Positions 8,528 through 16,227 of a DNA stretch of 64,000 nt are shown here, in pieces. Positions within the stretch are counted from its first letter, which is position 1. Each line of letters starts with the position of its first letter. This DNA comes from Microcoleus vaginatus HSN003 (GTDB lineage Bacteria; Cyanobacteriota; Cyanobacteriia; Cyanobacteriales; Microcoleaceae): assembly GCF_022701255.1 (NCBI RefSeq), contig NZ_CP031705.1, positions 2,617,501-2,681,500 on the forward strand, read 5' to 3'. The translations under genes were made by a program, and so were the position numbers. The notes below the pieces were generated by a model. The model worked only from the letters and a program-made list of their open reading frames with translations. It was not told the origin of the DNA and did not search any database.

Positions 8528-9946
8528 ATGGACCCAATTCTGTATTGGAATGAAGTCGCACTCGAAGCCAATCGCGTTAGTTTTACTAACGGAAAGAAAG
8601 AGCAACCAGGCCCCACTCTAAGTTCTCGCGCTTTGGCGATCGTTCACTTAGCTATGTATGACGCTTATGCACGGGTACAGGGTAATCCAGTCGTTCCAGT
8701 TAACTTATCTCCTTATCTTCCTAACTTACCTAGTCCGAAACCCAATGCCTCAGCCAATGCTGCGGTAGCCGCCGCTGCCCACGCTACATTGTCTAGCTTG
8801 TATCCCAGTCAAAAATCCTTTTTTAATCTGAAACATACTCAAGCAGGTTTAGAAGGAGACGGCCTACAAGAAGGTCATGAATTTGGTCTTTTGGTAGCTC
8901 AAAAAATCTTAGAGAAGCGGCAGGACGATCCTAGCGCTAGCGATAATGGCTATGCTGCATCAGTGGCTCGTGGCGCACACCGTCCCGATCCAGATAATAG
9001 CAATCAAGGTTTTCATGCGCCCTTCTATGGCGCACAATCAAGAGGTTTTGCTATCACTAACCGTCATGAGTTAGATGCTCCACCTCAGCTAGAAAGTCCT
9101 GAGTATATCAACGCCCTGAGACAGGTGCGCGGGAAAGGGATTGCACCTGAATTGATGGGAACTTTGCCTGCAGATATTTCTCCTCGAACTGCAAATGAAA
9201 CACTCATCGGCATCTACTGGGGCTATGATGGCGCTGTTGAGTTAGGGACACCCCCTCGGTTGTACAACCAGATTGTCCGTGCCGTGGCGATCGCTCAGAA
9301 TAATACTGTCGATCAAAATGCTCGTCTTTTTGCGCTAGTGAATGCTGCAATGGGAGATGCGGGTATTTTAGCCTGGGATCAGAAATACATTCACGATTTA
9401 TGGCGACCTGTCGTCGGCATTCGGGAAGACGAGCCCTCATTAGGCCCAGCGGCTACTGGCAATAACGTCCTCTCTGAGGATGCTGACCCCTTTTGGTTAC
9501 CACTAGGGGCACCGAATACGAATTCCACCGGGAAAAACTTTACGCCACCTTTTCCAGCCTATCCTTCTGGACACGCTACGTTCGGTGCAGCCGCGTTGCA
9601 TATTACCCGACGGTTTTATGGCGTAACTAGCCACAGCGATGACTGCTTGTTTGATGGGATTACCTTCGTCTCTGATGAGTTAAATGGCATTAGCCGAGAC
9701 AATAAGGGAACTGTCCGACCCAAACACGTTCGCAGTTTCCCTGGTGGGCTGTGGCAAATGATTATCGAAAATGGCATCAGTCGTGTCTTTTTAGGAGTGC
9801 ATTGGGTATTTGATGCTTTTGCTACAGATTGTGCAGGCAATCCCGACCTCGGTCAGCATATTGGTGGTATTCCGCTTGGACTTCAGATTGCTGACGACAT
9901 CTATGATAGCGGGTTGAATCTATCGACTGTCGGGCCTCGGCATTAA
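8528..9946 (+). CDS. Vanadium-dependent haloperoxidase-like enzyme (PAP2 superfamily)
   Basis: 472 residues with the full vanadate/phosphate pocket of vanadium haloperoxidases and type-2 phosphatidic acid phosphatases: KYIHDLWRP (the K-x6-RP motif, near residue 286), PSGH (near 345-348, the acid-base His) and SRVFLGVHWVFD (SR-x5-H-x3-D, near 418-429, with the His that would bind vanadium). The N-terminal half is the all-helical region of the chloroperoxidase type. No signal peptide is seen, so it appears cytoplasmic or exported by an unseen route. A strong ribosome site (aggaga) precedes the ATG by five bases. The sequence cannot separate a haloperoxidase (bromide or chloride oxidation by H2O2) from an acid phosphatase; the C-terminal arrangement resembles cyanobacterial haloperoxidase homologues. 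Confidence 0.85.
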   Translation: MDPILYWNEVALEANRVSFTNGKKEQPGPTLSSRALAIVHLAMYDAYARVQGNPVVPVNLSPYLPNLPSPKPNASANAAVAAAAHATLSSLYPSQKSFFNLKHTQAGLEGDGLQEGHEFGLLVAQKILEKRQDDPSASDNGYAASVARGAHRPDPDNSNQGFHAPFYGAQSRGFAITNRHELDAPPQLESPEYINALRQVRGKGIAPELMGTLPADISPRTANETLIGIYWGYDGAVELGTPPRLYNQIVRAVAIAQNNTVDQNARLFALVNAAMGDAGILAWDQKYIHDLWRPVVGIREDEPSLGPAATGNNVLSEDADPFWLPLGAPNTNSTGKNFTPPFPAYPSGHATFGAAALHITRRFYGVTSHSDDCLFDGITFVSDELNGISRDNKGTVRPKHVRSFPGGLWQMIIENGISRVFLGVHWVFDAFATDCAGNPDLGQHIGGIPLGLQIADDIYDSGLNLSTVGPRH

Positions 9947-10085
9947 AACTCTTTGCCCTATTAATCCTATCCCTGGCGCGAGTTAGAGGGGTTAAGCTTT
10001 ATATAACAAAGCTTGCCCCTTTACTCGTTTTCTGAGTAAATGGCGATCGCCAGCGATTGTCTAAAATCTTGGTCAAGAGGAGAAG

Positions 10086-10271
10086 CTATGCGAGCGCATA
10101 TCCAGTAGGCTGTCGGACTTCGGGTGGATGGAAAGCAAGAACAATGTGGTCTTTAGGTACGCCAGAGGCGACGAGTTCACCCGTATAAGCCTCCGCATTC
10201 CGCTCCAAATTCCGAATACTCTTGCTCAAACCCTCCCGCAACTGCCGCAACTCGTACCGAGCAAAACTCCG
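10086..10271 (-). pseudogene. XisI-family remnant (C-terminal end only)
   Basis: A minus-strand frame without a clear start ends in ELVASGVPKDHIVLAFHPPE and then VRQPTGYALA before a TAG at 10086-10088. That tail is the conserved C-terminus of XisI proteins (compare GVPKTDIVLGFRAP ... TGFAIA in the intact xisI at 43286-43618). The preceding 30 residues (RYELRQLREGLSKSIRNLER) do not look like XisI, and the frame closes at 10272. So this seems to be a relic in which the first three quarters of xisI were lost or replaced. No xisH neighbour remains. The rest of 9947-10420 has no supported gene. Confidence 0.55.
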
Positions 10272-10420
10272 CTAAATCGCTGTTTACCGTTGTGGATGCG
10301 ACCATTTTTGACGGTTCGGGAAGAGGCACAGGTTGGAAAGGCAGGCATGAGGAGACGAGAAGGAAATAAACTTTACTCCTATATCATCACATCTTGAACA
10401 CTAGCAAACTTTTCAATGTT

Positions 10421-11098
10421 TCAATTTCTGGCTGTCAGTGGGAAAGTGGCGATTTCAGTTGCAGATTCTGGCAGAGGGGGGCGTAGACAAAGATAAGTTA
10501 GCGGCCCTAACAGCGGAACTAGAGACACTGCCCAAAAAATGCGATCGTCCGCGAGTCCACGGCGTGCCATGTCGTCTCCCAAAAGTGAGGGAAATATTAC
10601 AGCCATCAAGCAACAATCCCAAGTTATTAAATGCACAAAAGGAATTGACTGCCACTGCTTGACATAATCTCCCCAATCTCCATTTAACCAAGCCCAAGCT
10701 AACAGCCAGATAGTAGTTAGTAAAAGTAGAATGCCTGTCCAGCGGGAGTCTGATATTTTGATCAACATATCTTTGCGATCGGAAAATTGTGGCTGAGGCT
10801 GGCGGAGGAGTAAATAGGGAATTAAGCCGATGATGCCCGCGCCATTGGAAGCGATGAAAGCAGGCCAAGCGGATATATTTTGGGTTTTCTCATCAATGAA
10901 TAAGAGGCAAGCGTAGACCATCGGCCACACTCCCATGAGAGCGAATATGGTGACAAGGTAGGGGTTAATTCCTTCTAGCTGCAACTTGAGCATTTTTTCC
11001 ATAACTGTTAGCGTTCCGGGCTGATCGAGAGGAGCTAGCAGTAAGGTGTAGGCAATAAATGTTGCCCAGAGCAACCCCAGAAAAATTTTTGTTTTCAT
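10421..11098 (-). CDS. Conserved membrane protein of unknown function
   Basis: 225 residues with six likely membrane segments: residues 4-22, about 48-66, 83-100, 121-140, 155-172 and 190-207. Between the third and fourth segments lies a charged loop (RQPQPQFSDRKDMLIKISDS). Near the C-terminus there is DDMARRGLADDR followed by a hydrophobic LVPLLGPLTYLCLRPPLP, a pattern I have seen in cyanobacterial and plastid-related membrane proteins without assigned role. The ATG at 11098 is followed directly by a signal-anchor-like helix. It is divergent from the baeRF gene to its right. I cannot name the family or function. Confidence 0.7.
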   Translation of the reverse strand: MKTKIFLGLLWATFIAYTLLLAPLDQPGTLTVMEKMLKLQLEGINPYLVTIFALMGVWPMVYACLLFIDEKTQNISAWPAFIASNGAGIIGLIPYLLLRQPQPQFSDRKDMLIKISDSRWTGILLLLTTIWLLAWAWLNGDWGDYVKQWQSIPFVHLITWDCCLMAVIFPSLLGDDMARRGLADDRIFWAVSLVPLLGPLTYLCLRPPLPESATEIATFPLTARN

Positions 11099-11353
11099 TA
11101 TTATATATAACGAGTATTTGAACCCGGCTAAATTAAATTATGGTAAAGTAACGCCCGAGTTAGGCGCGTCTATCTTAGGTCATAAGCACTTCGATTGGAA
11201 CAGCGGCTGCAAACCCCGTTTTAGTTTGGGGATGAAAGGCTCTACAGCAGGCGATCATTACTTTAGGCAGACGCAGGGGCCATGTCAGGAGAGATACATT
11301 TTAAACAATCGATTGTTTTTATTACAAAACCCCTTAGCAAAGGAGTTTCAGCG

Positions 11354-12517
11354 GTGAACTTAATATCTGTAGAGGAACTCAAAGCGCTGGTACAACAATC
11401 TTCTGGATTGTGCGTCTCTATTTATATGCCAGTCGCTCAAGGAACAGAAATTCAACAAAACCCGATTCGGTTCAAAAATTTAATCAGAGAGGCTGAAGAC
11501 AAAATAGTAGAGTACGGATTTGACAAAAAAGAAGCTGGGGAATTGCTAGATCCAGTCCGAGCAGAAATTGACCAGGAAAACTTTTGGGAAAATCAAAGCA
11601 ACCTGCTGGCGATTTTTGTGGGTTCAGGATTTTTCCGGTACTATAGCTGTCCGGTGAATTTTGAGGAATTAGTGGTTGTAAGCGACAATTTTCACGTCAA
11701 ACCGCTGATGCCTATGCTGACAGGAAATAATTTATTTTATGTTTTAGCTCTCAGTCAGAAGGAAGTGAGGCTGATTGAGTGTACGGCTTACAGTGCTCGG
11801 GAAGTTGAAGTTGAAAACTTGCCGAAAAGCCTTGAGGAGGCTCTGCAATATGACCCGACAGCTAAAGATGGTCAGTTTCGGATTGCTACTTCAAAAGGAG
11901 GCACTAATAATTCTTTTCAGCAGCCGGGAAGTTTTCACGGCCAAGGAAGTCCGGATCGAGATGAGCCCCAGCAGGAAATATTGCAGTATTTCCACATAAT
12001 CGATGCGGCGCTGCACAAATATTTGCGTAATAAAAAAGCTCCTTTAGTGTTAGCTGGAGTTGAATATTTGCTCCCGCTTTACCGAGAAGCCAATACCTAC
12101 CCGCATTTATTTGAAGAGGGAATTACAGGCAATCAGAAACTTCTCAAGCCGGAAGAGTTGCGGGCCGAAGCTTTGCCGCTGGTGGAACCTTTATTTTTGC
12201 AGGCTCAGTCAGAGGCGATCGCACAATACCACGATCTGACAGGAAGCGATAAAATTTCTGCTGACTTGAAAGAAGCTGTTTCGGCTGCTTATTTTGGACG
12301 GGTCGATCGACTATTTGTTGCTCTTGGCGTTCAGAAGTGGGGTAGTTTTAATCCCGATACGAACTCGGTGCAAATCCACCCAGATGCAGAATTGGGCGAC
12401 GAAGATTTGTTGAATGCGGCAGCAATTCAAACTATTCTCAACGGTGGAACTGTTTACGCGATGCCGCCGGAACAAGTACCGGACGAGGCGCCTTTAGCCG
12501 CTATTTTTCGCTATTAA
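11354..12517 (+). CDS. Release-factor-like protein of the bacterial archaeo-eukaryotic RF1 (baeRF) type
   Basis: 387 residues from a GTG at 11354, preceded by a good ribosome site (aaggag, 11339-11344). The frame is open further upstream to an ATG at 11282, but those 24 codons look non-conserved. The N-terminal half starts ISVEELKALVQQSSGLCVSIYMP and then has a peptide-release-factor-like core; the C-terminal third has the KISADLKEAVSAAYFGRVDRLFVA helix and strand and ends DEAPLAAIFRY. This layout is that of bacterial proteins related to eRF1/Pelota, suggested to act on stalled ribosomes or in stress; biochemical function is not established. It is followed 18 bases later by the SRPBCC gene, so the two are probably one transcript. 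Confidence 0.7.
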   Translation: MNLISVEELKALVQQSSGLCVSIYMPVAQGTEIQQNPIRFKNLIREAEDKIVEYGFDKKEAGELLDPVRAEIDQENFWENQSNLLAIFVGSGFFRYYSCPVNFEELVVVSDNFHVKPLMPMLTGNNLFYVLALSQKEVRLIECTAYSAREVEVENLPKSLEEALQYDPTAKDGQFRIATSKGGTNNSFQQPGSFHGQGSPDRDEPQQEILQYFHIIDAALHKYLRNKKAPLVLAGVEYLLPLYREANTYPHLFEEGITGNQKLLKPEELRAEALPLVEPLFLQAQSEAIAQYHDLTGSDKISADLKEAVSAAYFGRVDRLFVALGVQKWGSFNPDTNSVQIHPDAELGDEDLLNAAAIQTILNGGTVYAMPPEQVPDEAPLAAIFRY

Positions 12518-12535
12518 TTTACCAAGTTTAAACCA

Positions 12536-13228
12536 ATGGAATCTAGTTCAATGACAAATTCCGACAAACAAAACCAAAGTAGCAGCGGCGATACCGAACG
12601 CTGGGCATCTTTAATTGGCGGCGGGGCGCTGGTGCTTTTTGGTTTGTCGCAGCGTTCTTTGAGAGGTGCTTTGCTGGCGGCTGCGGGCGGCGGTTTAGCG
12701 GCTCGCGGACTGGGGGTTGTGGAGAGTTTGCAGTCGGCTACCGACCCTAATCAAAGCATTAAAGTTGAAAAGACAGTGACGATCGACAAACCGGCTGATG
12801 AATTGTACCGTTTATGGCGCAATTTTGAAAATTTGCCTCGGTTTATGAAGCATCTGAAACACGTTACTGTCATCGATGAAAACCGTTCTCACTGGATTGC
12901 CAGCGCGCCGATGGGCAATAGTGTGGAATGGGATGCAGAGATTGTCCGCGAAGAAGAAAATCGCTTAATTGCTTGGGCGTCTGTTGAAGGATCTGATATT
13001 GACAATTCGGGTTTTGTGCGCTTTCAACCGGCATCTGCAGGGCGCGGTACAGAGGTAAAAGTTGTCATCGAATACAATCCTCCGGGCGGTGCAATTGGTG
13101 CTGGTGCTGCTAAACTCTTTGGCGAAGCTCCCGAACAGCAAATTGCCAATGATTTGCGTCGCTTTAAGCAGTTGATGGAAGCTGGGGAAATAGCGAGTAC
13201 GGAAGGTCAACCTTCGGGCCGCAAGTAA
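12536..13228 (+). CDS. SRPBCC (polyketide cyclase/dehydrase-like) membrane protein
   Basis: 230 residues. An N-terminal Ser/Gln-rich tail is followed by a glycine-rich hydrophobic segment (residues 24-58, with LIGGGALVLFGLS and ALLAAAGGGLAARGLG) that probably inserts in the membrane. Residues 75-215 form an SRPBCC/START-like domain, opening VEKTVTIDKPADELYRLWRN and including FENLPRFMKHL and FVRFQPASAGRGTEV. Such domains bind hydrophobic ligands; no ligand can be named. A second ATG at 12551 is an alternative start. It follows the baeRF gene by 18 bases. Related membrane-anchored SRPBCC proteins are often stress-linked, but that is family-level knowledge only. Confidence 0.8.
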   Translation: MESSSMTNSDKQNQSSSGDTERWASLIGGGALVLFGLSQRSLRGALLAAAGGGLAARGLGVVESLQSATDPNQSIKVEKTVTIDKPADELYRLWRNFENLPRFMKHLKHVTVIDENRSHWIASAPMGNSVEWDAEIVREEENRLIAWASVEGSDIDNSGFVRFQPASAGRGTEVKVVIEYNPPGGAIGAGAAKLFGEAPEQQIANDLRRFKQLMEAGEIASTEGQPSGRK

Positions 13229-13280
13229 TAAGTTAGATTACTCCCCCCGATTTAACTCACGCCCAGAGCACTATTCTCCA

Positions 13281-13510
13281 GAACAGGCAAGATGCCTATT
13301 CCACAAAGAGTGAATTTCTTGTGGGGTGGGCATCCTGCCCGCCCATAAAAAGGTTATTGAAAATGGGGCAAGGTGTCAGCTCTAACTGAGATATTGCACC
13401 AATATCAATTAGTTGTTTAGGAACAGGCAAGATGCCTGTTCCACAAGAGATCAATCTTATTGTGGAACAGGCATCTTGCTTGTTCTTGAGAATGGTGCAA
13501 GATGTCAGAT
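13281..13510. repeat. Two copies of a dispersed palindromic repeat
   Basis: Copy one (from 13281) and copy two (from 13421) share gaacaggcaagatgcct.ttccacaa, a spacer, then ttgtgg and the reverse arm, followed by a conserved tail (gaaaatgg.gcaag.tgtcag.tctaac). The arms can fold as nested hairpins. The same family is found at 38169-38262 and, in shortened form, inside metH (25531-25609). It fills most of the 314-base gap before the cupin gene. Confidence 0.8.
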
Positions 13511-13542
13511 CTAACCATCTTTGTTGTTTACCTGATTAGCTG

Positions 13543-13917
13543 ATGTCATCTCAAGTGATTTTCGGAAATGCCGGCGCTGAAGATGCAAGTCGGGGCGGTT
13601 GGTTTGCGGGTCATTTTATGACGCCTGAAGATGACCCGCGATCGACTTCTGTTTTAGAGGTAAAATGGGGCACTCACCCCGCCGGAGATTGTAGGACTCA
13701 GTGGGCGGTAAATGCGGAAGCCACGACGCTTTCTATCCTGGTAAAAGGGCGGTTTCGCCTGCAATTTCCAGAGCAAGAAATCTTGCTTTCTCGCGAAGGA
13801 GATTATGCTCTGTGGCTGCCGGGAGTGCCTCATTATTGGTCTGCCGAGGAGGATTCGGTAATCGTGACTGTGCGGTGGCCTTCCCTGTCGGGAGATAGTT
13901 CTGGAGTTAAGAAGTAA
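13543..13917 (+). CDS. Small cupin-domain protein
   Basis: 124 residues. A single cupin barrel can be followed: the GWFAGHFM and VLEVKWGTHPAGD strands, then TLSILVKGRFRLQF, a loop, and DYALWLPGVPHYWSAEEDS near residues 90-110. The usual metal-binding His pair of the first motif is mostly missing (HPAGDCR remains) while the second motif keeps its His (GVPHYW), so metal binding is uncertain. Its end overlaps the end of galK on the other strand by 11 bases. The substrate is unknown. Confidence is good for the fold, low for role. Confidence 0.65.
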   Translation: MSSQVIFGNAGAEDASRGGWFAGHFMTPEDDPRSTSVLEVKWGTHPAGDCRTQWAVNAEATTLSILVKGRFRLQFPEQEILLSREGDYALWLPGVPHYWSAEEDSVIVTVRWPSLSGDSSGVKK

Positions 13918-14986
13918 CATTAACTTCTGGAACCAAAACGCGGCCGGTATAACCCGTGCGCTGGTAGCGATCCATCGCCTCGGATGCGATCGCACCCGCT
14001 TTCCCACTCTCCACAAGCGCTACGCAAGCACCGCCAAAACCTCCGCCCGTCAGCCTTGCGCCGAAGACTCCGGGAATTGACTGCAAGATGGCCGCCAGCG
14101 CATCTACTGCCGGCACCGAAACTTCGTAGTCGTCGCGCTGACTGGCATGGGAAGCATTCATTAACTCGCCAAAACGCTCTGCTGGCAAAGATTTTATCGC
14201 TTCGAGTACCCGGTTGTTTTCAGTAACCACGTGCCGCGCTCGTCTTCTGAGGGGTTCCGGCAATACTTCGACAGCTTGGGGATCGGCGATATCCCTGAGA
14301 GCTTTAACTCCCAATATGCGCGCGGATTCCTCGCACTCGGCGCGTCGCTGGTTGTAGCCGCTTCCTGCTGCGAGTTCGTGGCTTTCGCCACTGTCAATTA
14401 TTAAAATTTCTGTGTTTGTGGGAAAAGATATTGGGCGGCATTCGAGGCTGCGGGTGTCGATCAATAGCATGGTGTTGGTGTCTGCTAAACTCGACGCCAT
14501 TTGATCCATGATGCCACAGTTCAAGCCGGCATATCGGATTTCGACTTGCTGTCCGATTTGAGCTAGCCGCACGTCGTCTAGGGGGATGTTCAGCAGCGCG
14601 CGCAGGCCTCGGAGGGTTGCTATTTCTAAAGCGGCGCTGCTGGACAAACCGGCTCCGATCGGCACAGTCGAGGTAATGTAGAGATTTATTGGCGGTACTT
14701 TGTATCCTTCTTTTTCTAAAAGTCTCAAGCAGCCACAGATATAACTGACGAATTTTTGCGGTATGGTATCGTCGTCTGAATAATTTATGAGTTCGTCATA
14801 TTCTGCTGAATAAAAATGGTGTCGATCGTCGCTGCTGAATCCGATTTGTACTGTTGTGCGCTGGGGAATCGCAGTTGGAAGTACAAATCCATCGTTGTAG
14901 TCTGTGTGTTCGCCCAGCAGGTTTACTCTGCCGGGGGCGCTGGCTGTGGTTTTGGGTAATGTACCAAATACTCGTTGGAATTTCAT
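13907..14986 (-). CDS. galK: Galactokinase (GHMP kinase family)
   Basis: Phosphorylates galactose at C1 with ATP, first step of the Leloir pathway; cytoplasmic. The 359 residues show all family motifs: the galactokinase signature GRVNLLGEHTDYNDGF near residues 20-35 (sugar binding), the GHMP ATP loop PIGAGLSSSAALE near 111-123, and the C-terminal GGGFGGACVALV near 316-328. The length fits a bacterial GalK. No other gal gene is adjacent, so it is a stand-alone gene here. It converges on the cupin gene, their 3' ends overlapping by 11 bases. The start at 14986 gives MKFQRVFGTLPKTTASAPGR, directly before the conserved region. Confidence 0.9.
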   Translation of the reverse strand: MKFQRVFGTLPKTTASAPGRVNLLGEHTDYNDGFVLPTAIPQRTTVQIGFSSDDRHHFYSAEYDELINYSDDDTIPQKFVSYICGCLRLLEKEGYKVPPINLYITSTVPIGAGLSSSAALEIATLRGLRALLNIPLDDVRLAQIGQQVEIRYAGLNCGIMDQMASSLADTNTMLLIDTRSLECRPISFPTNTEILIIDSGESHELAAGSGYNQRRAECEESARILGVKALRDIADPQAVEVLPEPLRRRARHVVTENNRVLEAIKSLPAERFGELMNASHASQRDDYEVSVPAVDALAAILQSIPGVFGARLTGGGFGGACVALVESGKAGAIASEAMDRYQRTGYTGRVLVPEVNVTS

Positions 14987-15165
14987 TTGTGGGGAATTGG
15001 TAATTGGGAATAAATTAATTTATTTTTTATCGTTTATTTTTTATAGTGCCCATGTTTTTTGGTTAATTCAACCCTTGTTAACAAAAATAAACATGACCCT
15101 AGGTTAGGAAAAAATATTGAGCTGTGATAGAATGACAGGCTAAGATTTCTCCAAAAATTCAAAAA

Positions 15166-16005
15166 ATGCGATCGACCAGACCCCGGAAACAGTTTGCTCA
15201 ACATTGGCTCAAAAGCGAGAAAGCCTTAGATAAGATTGTGAAAGCGGCTTCTTTGGATCGCGATCGCGTCCTGGAAATTGGGCCGGGTACGGGGATTTTG
15301 ACTCGGCGTTTGCTGCCTGCGGCTGAGTCTGTTGTTGCTGTGGAGATCGATCGAGATTTGTGTCTCAAGCTAGCCAAACAACTCGGCAAAACCGACAATT
15401 TTTTACTGCTGCAAGGCGACATCTTGGAAATGGACTTAGAGGCTGAATTAACGGCCTTTCCCAAATTCCAAAATCCGAATAAAGTTGTTGCCAACATTCC
15501 CTATAATATCACCGGCCCGATTCTGCAAAAACTGCTGGGAACAATATCTGTTCCTGCTGCTAAACCCTTCGATTCGATCGTGCTCTTAGTGCAGAAAGAA
15601 GTGGCCCAAAGGCTTTACGCTAAACCTGGTTCGACAGCTTTTGGCGCTTTGTCGGTGCGGGTGCAGTATTTAGCAGAATGCGAGTTAATTTGCGATGTGC
15701 CGTCTAAAGACTTTTTTCCGCCGCCAAAAGTCGATTCCGCCGTGGTGCGGCTGCTTCCCAGACAGATAGAAACTGCGGCGGTTAATCCGCGCTATTTGGA
15801 GAATTTAGTTAAGTTGGGATTTGGTAGCAAGCGCAAAATGCTGCGAAATAATTTGAAAGGAGCTGTGGATTTAGATAAACTGGTTCAACTGCTAGAAGAG
15901 TTACAGGTAAATCCTCAATCTCGCGCAGAAGATTTAAGCGTGGCTCAATGGGTAAGTTTGAGTAATAATATTATGTCCAGTCAGCTAAATCTTAATAATT
16001 TTTAG
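15166..16005 (+). CDS. rsmA: 16S rRNA dimethyladenosine transferase
   Basis: Dimethylates two adjacent adenines in the 3' terminal hairpin of 16S rRNA during small-subunit assembly (RsmA/KsgA). In the 279 residues: KQFAQHWLKSEKALDKIVKA at the N-terminus, the SAM-binding loop VLEIGPGTGILTRRLL (about residues 33-48), VEIDRDL (about 58-64), and the catalytic NIPYNITGPIL (about 108-118). The C-terminal helical domain carries FFPPPKVDSAVVRL. The start at 15166 follows immediately after AT-rich sequence, with no strong ribosome site. In many cyanobacteria rsmA lies beside ispE; here ispE follows about 1.9 kb later with a histidine kinase on the opposite strand between them, possibly a later insertion. 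Confidence 0.95.
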   Translation: MRSTRPRKQFAQHWLKSEKALDKIVKAASLDRDRVLEIGPGTGILTRRLLPAAESVVAVEIDRDLCLKLAKQLGKTDNFLLLQGDILEMDLEAELTAFPKFQNPNKVVANIPYNITGPILQKLLGTISVPAAKPFDSIVLLVQKEVAQRLYAKPGSTAFGALSVRVQYLAECELICDVPSKDFFPPPKVDSAVVRLLPRQIETAAVNPRYLENLVKLGFGSKRKMLRNNLKGAVDLDKLVQLLEELQVNPQSRAEDLSVAQWVSLSNNIMSSQLNLNNF

Positions 16006-16227
16006 TTACGTATTCAGTCCTGTAGCTATTGAATAAAGACTCTGAGTCCTGAATATAAGCAGCTTGTTTACCGAGCATCCACAGGACTCGATATAGTTTT
16101 TTATCTCAAAGTATGTCGGTGCAAAACGAAGTTTGATACAGCCATAAATTTACATTAAATAATGTTGAATCGGGAGTAATTATCCGATGTCTAGTGCCAC
16201 GGAACCGGGAATTTTGGGCAGTTAAAT

